A stretch of 42,553 nt of DNA. It comes from Blastocatellia bacterium. GTDB lineage: Bacteria > Acidobacteriota > Blastocatellia > RBC074. The DNA is taken from NCBI GenBank assembly GCA_016789725.1, contig JAEUQN010000041.1:1-42553 (forward strand). The letters run 5' to 3'. The notes beneath the pieces were generated by a model that was given only the letters and a program-made list of their open reading frames with translations, did not search any database and was not told the origin of the DNA. Every line of letters begins with the position of its first letter. The stretch's first letter is position 1. Shown here piece by piece: positions 19,012 to 28,666 of this stretch. The translations under genes and the position numbers were made by a program.

Positions 19012-21652
19012 TCACTCGTGCCTGAGCGCCGCCATCGGATCAATCTGTGTTGCTTTTCTGGCAGGCAGATAACATGCCAACAATGCGACCAACAGCAATA
19101 ACGACGGGGCGGCAACGAACGTCGTCGGGTCGGTTGCCTTCACCCCAAACAATAACCCCGTCAACGCGCTCGTGAGCCATAATGCGGCGAGCAAACCGAT
19201 GCCGATGCCGCACAGCGCAAAGCGCAGCCCTTGCCCGATGACCAGCCGCAACACATCGCTCGGTTGCGCACCGAGCGCCACCCTTGTGCCAAGTTCACGC
19301 GTGCGCAGCGTGACCGATTGCTGCATGACGCCGAAGATACCTACGGCGGCTAACAACAAAGCGAGCGCCGAAAACAGCGTCAACAACCACGTTTGAAAAC
19401 GCCGTTGTGCGCCGGAGGCAGCGAACTGGCTTTCCAGCGTAGCGATCTGTGTGAGTGGGACGGTTCGATCAAGCGCGCGAATCTCATTGCGCACAACGGC
19501 GGCGAGTTGCGTGGGTTCGAGCGTGGTGCGAATCAGCAAGTTCATACGACGTGACGGGCTTTGCGCATGCGGGGTGAACACTTGCGCGACGCTTTGGCGT
19601 TCCAGACTCTGGCGGCGGATGTCACCAACAACGCCGACGACGGTTAGCCACGGCGCAGCCGATTGCACCGCGCCATGCTTAAAGCGTTGTCCCAGCGCCT
19701 CTTCGTTCGGCCAGAACCGACGCGCCATCGTTTCGTTGATGATGGCAACCGGCGGCGCGTCTGGCGTGTCCTGCACATCGAAGAAGCGCCCTTTGCGCAA
19801 CGGTACGTGCAGCGTTTGAAAGAAATCGCCGCTGACCCCGTCCCCACTCAAAGGCACCCGTGCGGGTTCCACACCGTTCGCCGCATCGCGTTCCGTCGTA
19901 ATCAGCGCATCCAGATTTCCCGATGTCAGAAAGTCATTGATCAGACCAGCAGATTCGACGCCTGGCAGCGCCGCGATGCGTTCGCCCACTTGTTGATAAA
20001 AGACACGGATTTGTTCGGGAGTACGATTAGACATCGGCGACAGCCCAAGCATCAGCACATTGGTCGAATCAAAGCCGGGATCAATGGCTTGTACGTGCAA
20101 AAAGCTGCGTAGCAATAATCCCGCGCCGGAAAGCAACAAGACGGCCAAGCTGAATTCCGCCACGACCAGCAACCCGCGCAAACGACGGCCACTGAGGCCG
20201 CCGCTCGCGCTCCGACCATCTTTCAACGCCGCACCGGGATGAGATTGTGAAACCTTCCAGGCCGGCAGTAACCCGAACAGCACGGCGGTCAAGAGAGAAA
20301 CGACGACAGCGAAAGCCAGCACTTGTCCGTCAATCGCCACGCTGTCCAAATTGGCAACGTTCGGCGGGCTAAAGCGCAGCAGCAGCGGAAGGCCGAACCG
20401 TGCGATGAAAAGACCCACTGCACCTGCGAGCAAGGCCAGCAGCGTACTTTCCGTGAGCAGTTGCCGAATGAGACGCATTCTGCCCGCACCAAGCGCCATC
20501 CGAATCGCCATCTCGCGCTCGCGTGCCAAACTGCGCGCCAACATCAGATTCGCTACGTTAGTACACGCGATTAGCAGCACGAACACGACTGCGCCGAATA
20601 AAATCCACAGCGCCAACCGCACATTGCGTCCCGTCAATTGAAGCTGAAACGGAACGACATTCACGCCTAAATCTTTATTGGTGTCGGGATAAGCCTGCGC
20701 TAGCCGCTCAGCAATCACATTCATTTCGGTTTGCGCTTGTGTGAGAGTTACGCCTGCCTTGAGCCGTCCGATGACACGCCAGAACCCTCTATCGCGCTTG
20801 TTTTTTTTCTGCCTCTCCCGCCAGCGTCGGTCGCCAGACCTGCGCGGCTTGATCAGGAAATTGAAAGCGCTCCGGCATCACGCCAACCACCTGCGCCTGC
20901 GCCCCGTCGATTTCTACCATTTGCCCACCATCCTTGATGATGTCTGGCGACGCACCAAAGCGGCGTTGCCACAGGCCATAACTCAAAACCACGACGCGCC
21001 GTTGCTCGTCGTCCGCTGTGAACGTTCGACCCAACAGAGGCGCGGCGCCCAGCACTGAGAACAGATTTGCCGAAACACCCACACTCACGACTGGCTCCGG
21101 TTCTGCCGCACCGGTCAGCGTCACCACCGTCGGATCGAAGATCGCAATGTCGGCAAACGATTGGCTCTGACTGCGCCAGTCGGCAATGTTGGCGTACGCG
21201 GATGATCGTTCCTTGATGTTGCGCTGCGGCGACTCAGTCCAGAGGAAAACCAACTGCTCCGCGTCTGGATACGGCAGCGGGCGCAGCAGCACCGCATTGA
21301 CTACGCTGAAAATTGTGATGTTCGCGCCGATGCCGATTGCCAACGTCAACACGGCGATCACAGTAAAGCCGGGATGCTTGAGGAGCATTCGCACGGCATA
21401 CCGTAAGTCTTGGATCATAGCGTCCTCCCATCTGCGTGGTTGCAGCAACAGCGCATCCCACAAGGCGCCAATACTTCTGCGCCACAAATCCAATTTTGTT
21501 TTCCAATTCAGCCTGTCCCATTCGGCCAGCATCAATTCCCGATACTGTAATTCGGCTTCCCACTCCTGCCGCCAATCCGCGCGCAGGCGTTGCGGGACAA
21601 GCACGCCAATCAGGCGAATCAGCCAGAGATGAAGATTGCCGTGATGTTGCAT
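19012..21652 (-). pseudogene. ADOP-family permease C, frameshifted at an A8 tract
   Basis: The N-terminal 285 or so residues (ATG 21652, [32 protein letters not shown]1 [13 protein letters not shown]) run into an A8 run (plus-strand T8 at 20801-20808) and then a stop at 20789. With seven A's the frame continues as [21 protein letters not shown] into the rest of the protein, giving 879 aa, similar in size to its neighbours. The downstream part has both FtsX blocks (VANLMLARSLAREREMAIRM and LPARKATQIDPMAALRHE) and is otherwise intact. It is therefore a full ADOP with a +1 homopolymer change: sequencing error, phase-variable tract, transcriptional slippage site or true lesion. It starts 12 nt after the stop of permease D. 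Confidence 0.85.
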
Positions 21653-21664
21653 TTTCAGTGCAGA

Positions 21665-24394
21665 TTATTCGTCTCGTAAGGCAATCATTGGATCAATGCG
21701 GGCCGCACGGCGGGCAGGCAAATATCCCGCTACCACAGCAACGAAAAATAACAATGCCGTCGCCAGTGCGATGGTCAGCGGATCATTCGGTTGCAACCCA
21801 AAAAGCAACGTTTTGGCGGTGCGAGTAAGAGCGACAGCGGCGATCAGGCCAATGCCAATACCGATGCCAGCCAGCAGCAGGGCTTCGCGTAATACGAGCC
21901 ACAGCACATTGCGGCTTTGTGCGCCGAGCGCCATCCGAATGCCGATTTCATTGGTGCGACGCGCGACGGCATACGACAACACGCCGTACAAGCCGATGCA
22001 GGCCAGCAGCAGCGCGAGCAACCCGAAGAATGCGCCCAGCCGTGCGGTGAGTTTTTGTTGTACGAGGGAACGCCCAACGTGATCAGAGAGGCTGACGACT
22101 TCGTCTATCGGCAAGCTGGGATTGACTTCGCGGACAGCGCGGCGGACTTGCGGCACAATGTTTTCCGGTGCGCCGACAAAACGGACGACAAAATTATGGA
22201 GCGGGCCGCTACCTTGCGCGTGTGGATAATACGCGGACGGGCGCAGTTCTTCGGACAGGCTCATCGCTCGCACATCCTTCACGACGCCGATGACTTCAAT
22301 TTGTCCGCCCGATTCCGGCCCGCGAATCCCGAAGCGGCGACCAATCGGCGAGACGTTCGGGAAAAAGCGTTGCGCCATCGTCTCACTAATCACCGCGACT
22401 TTCTGCGATTTGTCGTTATCCTGCGCTGTGAATCCGCGCCCCGCCACCAGCGGAATCCCCATTGCCGCGAAGTAGTCCGCGCCAACCGTATTGTTTCGCA
22501 CGATGCGGCTCCGTACATCCAACGCTAACTGCTCCTGTGTATATGCGGGACCTGTCCAGAGTCCCTGATTGAACACGATGAACGAAAATGCTGCGGCCTG
22601 AACACCTGGCACGACTTTCACTTTTTCTTCCACGGCGCGCATCACTTCTGCCAATTGAACGTCTTTGTAGCCTGTAACAGCAGTATCAATCCTGAAGAGC
22701 AAGGCGTTCTCCGTATTGAAACCAGTCGGCACGTTTTGCAGGTTGATGAGCGTGCGAACGAACAATCCTGCACCAACCAGCAGCACCAACGAAAGCGCCA
22801 CTTGTCCGACGACCAACGCTTTGCCAAAGGGGCTTTGCGCGCCAGCCTGTACCGTTCCTTTGCCACCTTTGAGCGAAGCGTTCGGTTCGAGACGTAGCGC
22901 ACGCAACGCCGGGGCAAGTCCAAAGAGCAGCGCTGAGAATAACGACACGCAAAGCGTGAACGTCAGAATGCGTGCATTCGGCGTGACATCCAGCGGCAAG
23001 GCTTCTGCTCCGCCTGACGCCATTAGCACCAATAATTGCCCGCCCCACCACGCCAGCATCACACCTGCTAACCCACCGAGCGCGGCCAGCAACAAACTTT
23101 CCGTCAGCAGTTGCCGCACAATGCGCATGCGGCCAGCGCCCAAAGCCATCCGCACGGCAAATTCTTTTTGTCGTGAGGTGGCGCGCGCCAGCAAGAGATT
23201 TGCGATGTTCGCGCACGCAATCAGCAGTACCAATCCAACCACGACCATCAGAACGCGCAAGGACACCGAAAATTGCTGGCGCAGTTCTGACAATCCGCGC
23301 CCGGCGGGCGTCAACTCAACGCGGGCTTGTTGAATATTGCGGACTTGGTCTGCCGATGGCTGTGCGCCTGCCCACTCTTGCAGATGTTGTTTGAATCGCG
23401 CATTGACGGCAGCATTTGCCTGTTCCATCTGCACGCCGTTTTGCAAGCGCGCAATCAGGTTCAAGTCCTGAAACTCACGATTCGCGCGTCCATCCCAATG
23501 CGTGGGCGGCATCTGTGGCTCCATCGCCAGCGGAATCCACAAATTTGGCGACTGCCCGACCGTCGTGCCGAAAAAGTCTTTCGCGCCGACGCCAATAATC
23601 GTGTAGGTCGTTTGATCTATGGTGATCGTTTTGCCAATGGCTGATGGATCAGCGCCCAGCCGTCGCTGCCACCAGCCATAGCTCACGACGACGACCGGAT
23701 GCCCGCCTGGATTTACATCATCTTCGTCCGACAGCGTGCGCCCCAAACTGGCCTTGACGCCCAGCACCGAAAAATAATTGCCAGACACCAATTGCACCGA
23801 CATTTGCTCCGTTTCGGCACTGGAATTGACTTTGCCATGCACATTCCAGGGAATGCTCAACACTGCGCCAACATCCGAAAACACATCGCGTTGTTGACGA
23901 ATCTGCTGATAGAAGGGATATGAATACAAATCAATGCTTTTGCTCGGAAAGCTATTCGTCAGTCCAATGTCTTCGCCCTTGCCAAAAAGAACCAATCTTT
24001 CCGGCTCTTGCACAGGCAATGATTTCAGCAACACGGCATCGAACAAACTAAAAATCGCTGTATTTGCGCCGATGCCCAAAGCGAGCGACAGCACCGCCAC
24101 AGCCGTGAACATTTTGTGCTTGAGTAACATGCGTACGCCGTAGCGTAGGTCTTGGATCATATCGTCCTCCCATCGTTGCGGCTGCAAAAGCAAGGCATCC
24201 CAACAGGCACCGATGCTTCGCCGCCATAGATCGAATTTATGGAGCGTATCTAATTTGTCCCATTCGGACAGCAGGATTTCGCGGAAGCGCAATTCGGCCT
24301 CCCACTCCTGCCGCCAATCGGCCCGCAGCCGACGCGGCACAATCAGGCCGAAGAACTGAATCAGCCAGAAATGAATCCGTCGGCAATCATTCAT
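21665..24394 (-). CDS. ADOP-family FtsX/MacB-type permease D
   Basis: 909 aa from ATG 24394, whose first codons overlap the stop of permease E by 8 nt (ATGAATGA), a typical translational-coupling arrangement; a TTG four codons upstream is less likely. Architecture matches its neighbours: prefix segment [30 protein letters not shown]1 with [13 protein letters not shown], a first periplasmic domain, FtsX block with [20 protein letters not shown], a second periplasmic domain, and the final FtsX block ending [18 protein letters not shown]. No ATP-binding domain is present. Substrate unknown. Confidence 0.9.
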   Translation of the reverse strand: MNDCRRIHFWLIQFFGLIVPRRLRADWRQEWEAELRFREILLSEWDKLDTLHKFDLWRRSIGACWDALLLQPQRWEDDMIQDLRYGVRMLLKHKMFTAVAVLSLALGIGANTAIFSLFDAVLLKSLPVQEPERLVLFGKGEDIGLTNSFPSKSIDLYSYPFYQQIRQQRDVFSDVGAVLSIPWNVHGKVNSSAETEQMSVQLVSGNYFSVLGVKASLGRTLSDEDDVNPGGHPVVVVSYGWWQRRLGADPSAIGKTITIDQTTYTIIGVGAKDFFGTTVGQSPNLWIPLAMEPQMPPTHWDGRANREFQDLNLIARLQNGVQMEQANAAVNARFKQHLQEWAGAQPSADQVRNIQQARVELTPAGRGLSELRQQFSVSLRVLMVVVGLVLLIACANIANLLLARATSRQKEFAVRMALGAGRMRIVRQLLTESLLLAALGGLAGVMLAWWGGQLLVLMASGGAEALPLDVTPNARILTFTLCVSLFSALLFGLAPALRALRLEPNASLKGGKGTVQAGAQSPFGKALVVGQVALSLVLLVGAGLFVRTLINLQNVPTGFNTENALLFRIDTAVTGYKDVQLAEVMRAVEEKVKVVPGVQAAAFSFIVFNQGLWTGPAYTQEQLALDVRSRIVRNNTVGADYFAAMGIPLVAGRGFTAQDNDKSQKVAVISETMAQRFFPNVSPIGRRFGIRGPESGGQIEVIGVVKDVRAMSLSEELRPSAYYPHAQGSGPLHNFVVRFVGAPENIVPQVRRAVREVNPSLPIDEVVSLSDHVGRSLVQQKLTARLGAFFGLLALLLACIGLYGVLSYAVARRTNEIGIRMALGAQSRNVLWLVLREALLLAGIGIGIGLIAAVALTRTAKTLLFGLQPNDPLTIALATALLFFVAVVAGYLPARRAARIDPMIALRDE

Positions 24395-27026
24395 AGCGCA
24401 AAGCAATCATCGGATCAGTTTTGGTAGCACGGCGTGCCGGAACGAAACAGGCAACCAGCGCAATGCCAGCCAGGACAAAGGCGATGACAACGTACGTCAT
24501 CGGATCAGTAGCGCGCACTTCAAATAGCAATGTTTCCATCCAGCGTGTCAGTGCAAATGCGCCGATCAAGCCGGTGAGTAAACCAATCGCTACTACGCGC
24601 ATCCCTTGTCCTAAGATGAGTTGATAGACCGCGCTGCGACTTGCGCCGAGCGCCATCCGAATGCCGATTTCATTGGTGCGTTGCGCGGTCGCGTACGACA
24701 TCACGCCGTAAATTCCGACTGCCGCGAGCAACAGCGCGACGATGGCAAAGACGCCCAACAGGAGTAGATTGAAACGACGCGAGGCAATAGTCTTGGCAAT
24801 CAATTCGTTCATCGAGAACACTTCGTAAATCGGCAAATCACGATCTACGGCCTGAATCTGCTGGCGCACAGCGTTCACGTTACTGAGGGGATCATTCTTG
24901 GTGCGCAAAACGAGGCGCGTGCGGAATTGGCCGCCTTGCGCAAAATTGAAATACACCTGTGGAATGAGTTCGGCGTCCAGTCCGATATGTCGAACTTCGC
25001 CCGCAACGCCGACAATGGTGAACCATTCATTATTAGTTTGCAGGCGGCGTCCAATTGGGTTTTCGTTGGGGAAAAACCTTGTTGCAAAGGTCTGGCTGAT
25101 GACTGCGACGCGCGGTGCGGCATCTCCATCAGCGGCATTGAACGTGCGTCCTTCGAGCAACGGGATGCCCATTGCGCGGAAGTATTCGCCCGTGATAATG
25201 CGGCGTCCTGCGAGAATTGCATCTGAAGATCGCTGCGGTTCCGGGCGGCCTTCGATTTTGTAGCCATTCAGCCCTTGGCCGCTGCCAAAAGGAACATGGC
25301 TAATGAAAGCAGTAGCCTCAACGCCGGGCAGTGCGGACAAGCGATCCATCGTTGCTTGCGCGAAGTTTTCGCGGCGTTGCGCGTCCTCGTATTTGGGATA
25401 TGGCAATTGAATTTCAAACGTCAGCAGATTGTCTGGATTGAACCCCGGATCAACCTGTTGCATGCGCCAGAAGCTTTTCATCAGCAGCCCCGCACCGACC
25501 AGCAAAATCAGCGACAGCGCGACCTCGGCGACAATTAAGGAATTGCGCAGACGTTGCGAGCCGGAACCGCTCGCGCGACGTCCGCCTTCTTTGAGCGTTT
25601 GATTCAAATCTGTCCGCGCGGCATGCCAGGCTGGAGCAAGGCCAAACACGATTCCCGTTAACAACGACAGGGCAGCGGAAAACATCAGCACGCGCCCATC
25701 CAACGAAATTTGATCGAGACGTGGAATTTGTCCCGCCCCAAAAATACGAAAGGCTTTCAGCATCCCATTTGCCAACAACAGCCCCAAGCCACCGCCGAGC
25801 AATGCCAGCAGAACGCTTTCCGTCAACAACTGACGCACAATGCGAAAGCGGCCTGCGCCTAAGGCTGAGCGCAACGCGAATTCCTTTTGCCGTGCGGCGG
25901 CAAACGACAACAGCAAATTGGCGACATTTGCGCACGCAATCAACAAGACGAACATCACCGCAGCCGCGAAAACTTGTACGGCCAATCTGATCTGGCTGCC
26001 AACCTGTACGGGCAATGGAATCGGATTGGTGCTGATGCCGTCGTGATCTTTGGGATTTTCCTGCTGGCGCTGTTTCATGGACAGTTCCAACGCTGCCCTG
26101 GCTTGTTCGTATGTGACGCCATCTTTGAGCCGTCCGATGGTTTTCAAGTTGTGGCTGTTGCGTGCCTTTTCAGTCATCAAGGCGCGCGGAACCCAAAGAT
26201 CACTGACAGTTGGTGTTTGCCGCACGGGCGGCGGATACTGAAACTCCGGCGGCATCACGCCAATGACCGTATAATTTTTGTCATTGAGTCGAATCGTTTG
26301 ATTCAAAATCGCCGGATTGCCCGCAAAATGACTCTGCCACAACCGATGGCTCAGTACGACCACTGGCGCATCGGCGTCATCTTCTTCTTTCGTAAAAGTT
26401 CGTCCCAGCAAAGGATTGACGCCGAGCAAAGGAAACAAACTGGCCGTCGCAGCTTGTCCATCTACGTGAACCGGTTCGCTGCCGCCGGTCAGATTAAAGT
26501 TCGCACCTTCTGCCGCGCCGATGTGAGCAAAGACCTGATTGCGCTTCACATATTCTTCATAATCCTGCGGCGAAAGTTCGACCTGATCGGCACGAGTCAA
26601 TTTCTCCCAGATCATCATCAATCGTTCCGGTTCGTGATATGCCAGCGGGTTCAGGAACACACCATTGATGACGCTGAAAATCGCTGTGTTTGCGCCAATG
26701 CCGAGCGCGAGCGCAATCAACGCTGCCGCTGTAAATCCGGGCTTTTTGAGCAGCATGCGAATGCCGAATCGTAAGTCTTGCCACATATCATCCTCCCATC
26801 GTAACGGTTGTAAAATCAGTGCATCCTTGAGCGAACCAAGACTGCGCCGCAGCAAATCAATACGCGTCAGCCAATCCAACTTTCGCCACCGTGTCAGCCG
26901 CGATTCGTGATGGCATAATTCGGCCTCCCATTCCTGCTTCCACGCCGCGCGCAATCGCTTAGGGACGATGACGCTGACCGCAGTGATGAGCCAGAAATAG
27001 GGTTGGCTGAATTTACTTTTCAGCAT
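24387..27026 (-). CDS. ADOP-family FtsX/MacB-type permease E (first permease of the operon)
   Basis: 879 aa from ATG 27026 ([14 protein letters not shown]), chosen because the other four permeases begin 8-20 residues before the same WLI motif. ATG 27053 is in frame nine codons upstream but lies inside the arm of heptad element H2 and has no ribosome binding site. Prefix segment [26 protein letters not shown]1 [13 protein letters not shown], periplasmic domain, FtsX block with [20 protein letters not shown], second periplasmic domain and final block ending [18 protein letters not shown] are all present. It follows padR on the same strand, with only the H2 element between them. Confidence 0.9.
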   Translation of the reverse strand: MLKSKFSQPYFWLITAVSVIVPKRLRAAWKQEWEAELCHHESRLTRWRKLDWLTRIDLLRRSLGSLKDALILQPLRWEDDMWQDLRFGIRMLLKKPGFTAAALIALALGIGANTAIFSVINGVFLNPLAYHEPERLMMIWEKLTRADQVELSPQDYEEYVKRNQVFAHIGAAEGANFNLTGGSEPVHVDGQAATASLFPLLGVNPLLGRTFTKEEDDADAPVVVLSHRLWQSHFAGNPAILNQTIRLNDKNYTVIGVMPPEFQYPPPVRQTPTVSDLWVPRALMTEKARNSHNLKTIGRLKDGVTYEQARAALELSMKQRQQENPKDHDGISTNPIPLPVQVGSQIRLAVQVFAAAVMFVLLIACANVANLLLSFAAARQKEFALRSALGAGRFRIVRQLLTESVLLALLGGGLGLLLANGMLKAFRIFGAGQIPRLDQISLDGRVLMFSAALSLLTGIVFGLAPAWHAARTDLNQTLKEGGRRASGSGSQRLRNSLIVAEVALSLILLVGAGLLMKSFWRMQQVDPGFNPDNLLTFEIQLPYPKYEDAQRRENFAQATMDRLSALPGVEATAFISHVPFGSGQGLNGYKIEGRPEPQRSSDAILAGRRIITGEYFRAMGIPLLEGRTFNAADGDAAPRVAVISQTFATRFFPNENPIGRRLQTNNEWFTIVGVAGEVRHIGLDAELIPQVYFNFAQGGQFRTRLVLRTKNDPLSNVNAVRQQIQAVDRDLPIYEVFSMNELIAKTIASRRFNLLLLGVFAIVALLLAAVGIYGVMSYATAQRTNEIGIRMALGASRSAVYQLILGQGMRVVAIGLLTGLIGAFALTRWMETLLFEVRATDPMTYVVIAFVLAGIALVACFVPARRATKTDPMIALRYE

Positions 27027-27041
27027 AAGAAATTTGGCGCT

Positions 27042-27145
27042 TTCATTTTCCATATATCATTTTCGATTTGTCATTTGTCATCGGTTGTGGCGTTACCTTT
27101 CGCCAATGACAAATGGCAACTGACAAATGGAATATGGAAAATGAA
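27042..27145. repeat. Heptad inverted-repeat element H2 (padR-ADOP spacer)
   Basis: Two 43-nt arms (27042-27084 and 27103-27145) are reverse complements with 8 mismatches around an 18-nt loop. Each arm is a run of 7-nt units of the type TCATTTT, CCATATA, TCATTTG on one side and ATGACAA, ATGGCAA, ATGGAAA on the other. One arm ends at the base next to the padR stop codon (27146); the other covers ATG 27053 of permease E. Confidence 0.85.
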
Positions 27146-27466
27146 TCACGTTCGTTTCGGTTCCGGTTCGCTCGCCACCATTGGTTGTTCCAACACCCGA
27201 TAGCGTCTGACAGCTTCTGCCAGTGCCTCGTGGCCGAGCTTCGTCAGTTCATAATATTTGCGCGGTGGTCGTTGCTCTTCCTGTGCGATGGTTTGTTTTT
27301 CCCACTTCGATTTCACGAACCCAGAGGCTTCCAAGCGTCGCAGCGCCGGATAGACGGTGCCGCTGGGTAAACCTGTGATGTCCATAATATCGAAGCCATA
27401 CTGATAACCATTCGCCAGTGCTTGCAAAATCACCGCAACCGAAAAGGATAAATATCCTTTACCCAT
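27146..27466 (-). CDS. PadR-family transcriptional regulator
   Basis: 106 aa. PadR proteins are dimeric winged-helix repressors whose ligands are often phenolics or other small toxic molecules. The winged-helix core is clear: [39 protein letters not shown] (recognition helix), then the wing with [17 protein letters not shown]. The C-terminal dimerisation helix is short, as in the PadR-s2 group. An AGGAGGA ribosome binding site lies 7-8 nt before ATG 27466. PadR genes commonly precede ADOP genes in acidobacteria, so it probably represses its own operon through the dyad at its promoter. Confidence 0.93.
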   Translation of the reverse strand: MGKGYLSFSVAVILQALANGYQYGFDIMDITGLPSGTVYPALRRLEASGFVKSKWEKQTIAQEEQRPPRKYYELTKLGHEALAEAVRRYRVLEQPMVASEPEPKRT

Positions 27467-27494
27467 TAGGAGTCCTCCTGATATACAGAATGCT

Positions 27495-27526
27495 ACCCTT
27501 ATAGTTTACTACATAGGGTCTGTCAA
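27495..27526 (-). promoter_or_regulatory. padR-ADOP operon promoter with overlapping dyad operator
   Basis: On the minus strand, TTGACA (27526-27521), a 17-nt spacer and TATAAG (27503-27498). The spacer and -10 box are covered by an imperfect dyad (27495-27519) with ends ACCCT/AGGGT and inner TATAGT/ACTACAT, as expected of an autoregulatory PadR operator. Binding is inferred. Confidence 0.7.
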
Positions 27527-27578
27527 GAGAGTTGTCAGATTTTTTGTAGAGCAGTTTTGAGGATAAAACGGGGGGGAG

Positions 27579-28457
27579 TTAGCCTAAAAACTCTATGGTT
27601 GGCGTGCCACGCACACCGGGGTTGGCTTTGAAGAGGCTACCCGCATGAGGTTGTTCAGCGAGGGCATCCCCTGATAATCGTGTACTGGCAGAGGTGATAT
27701 ACAGTGTCTCAAGATTTTCGCCGCCAAAGACCGCTGAAGTCGGGCGCGCCACGGGAATCTTAATGGCTTCCAGCAAGGCACCGTTCTGAGGATTGTAGCG
27801 GCGGACTTGCCAACCGTCCCACAGCGCAATCCACAACATGCCATCAGCATCAATCGTCATCCCATCCGGCCACCCTTCGCCTTCGGGAATCTCAACCGCG
27901 ACACGACGATTGCTCAATCCGCCGGTGGCCTTGTCATAATCAAACGCCACGCATTGGCGCGTCGGCGAGTCTATAAAGTACATCGTTTTTTCATCCGCAC
28001 TCCACGCCAGACCGTTTGAGATCGAGACCTTTTCCACTTTGCGATGCACCTGCAAATCGGTATCAAAACAATAGAGCGCCCCTAGCTCCGGCTCGGTTTC
28101 CGGCAAATACAAAGTCCCGGCCCAGAAGCGTCCTGCCGGATCACACTTGCCATCATTGAAGCGGTTGTCGGGCTTGTCAGCTTCAGGATCAACGATAGGT
28201 GTTAGTTCTTCAGTGTCGGGATTGAGAAAATAAAATCCCTCGCGCAAGGCGACGACCAAGCCGCCCGCTTGCCGTACGACCGCCGCGCCAACGTGTTGGC
28301 CCACATTGATGGCACGATCTGTTTTGGTTGCGGGGTTGTAGAGATGTACTTCAAATCTCTCAATGTCTACCCAATACAAAAGTTGATTCCGTGCATCCCA
28401 GCACGGTCCTTCGCCGAGTTTCGCTTTGGCGTCAAATTCCAATTCACAAGAAATCAT
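27579..28457 (-). CDS. SMP-30/gluconolactonase/LRE-family sugar lactonase
   Basis: 292 aa six-bladed beta-propeller. The four residues that hold the catalytic divalent metal in regucalcin-type lactonases are at the expected places: Glu16 (LGEGP), Asn101 (RFNDGK), Asn148 (ISNGLAWS) and Asp198 (WPDGMTID). GRFWAGT and TMYFIDS are typical blade motifs. No signal peptide, so it is cytosolic. It hydrolyses aldonolactones (for example xylono- or gluconolactone) to the acid, the step before a YjhG-type dehydratase such as the one at 11335-13290. A GGGGAG ribosome binding site precedes ATG 28457. It sits upstream of padR on the same strand, but padR has its own promoter. Confidence 0.9.
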   Translation of the reverse strand: MISCELEFDAKAKLGEGPCWDARNQLLYWVDIERFEVHLYNPATKTDRAINVGQHVGAAVVRQAGGLVVALREGFYFLNPDTEELTPIVDPEADKPDNRFNDGKCDPAGRFWAGTLYLPETEPELGALYCFDTDLQVHRKVEKVSISNGLAWSADEKTMYFIDSPTRQCVAFDYDKATGGLSNRRVAVEIPEGEGWPDGMTIDADGMLWIALWDGWQVRRYNPQNGALLEAIKIPVARPTSAVFGGENLETLYITSASTRLSGDALAEQPHAGSLFKANPGVRGTPTIEFLG

Positions 28458-28666
28458 GCCTGGCTCCCCAAGATAAAGAAGATAAAGTGTGTCGCGCGGT
28501 GCGCGCGCGGGCAGATTGTTTCGATTCCTGGCGCGAATGTCAAAGCAAAGGCTGTCACGGCAATTGACGGCGGAATGTTTTAATGATGAGATGACGCGGA
28601 AATATCACGTACTTCTACGAAGTTTACCCAATTGCTGAAAACTGTTTCTAATCCAACGGAGGCTTT

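Noticed and set aside
28564..28592. Possible promoter TTGACG-N17-TGAGAT before the TonB receptor gene
   Set aside because: The -10 hexamer is too far from consensus to support a call. The rest of the 209-nt spacer shows only a GC-rich palindromic stretch.
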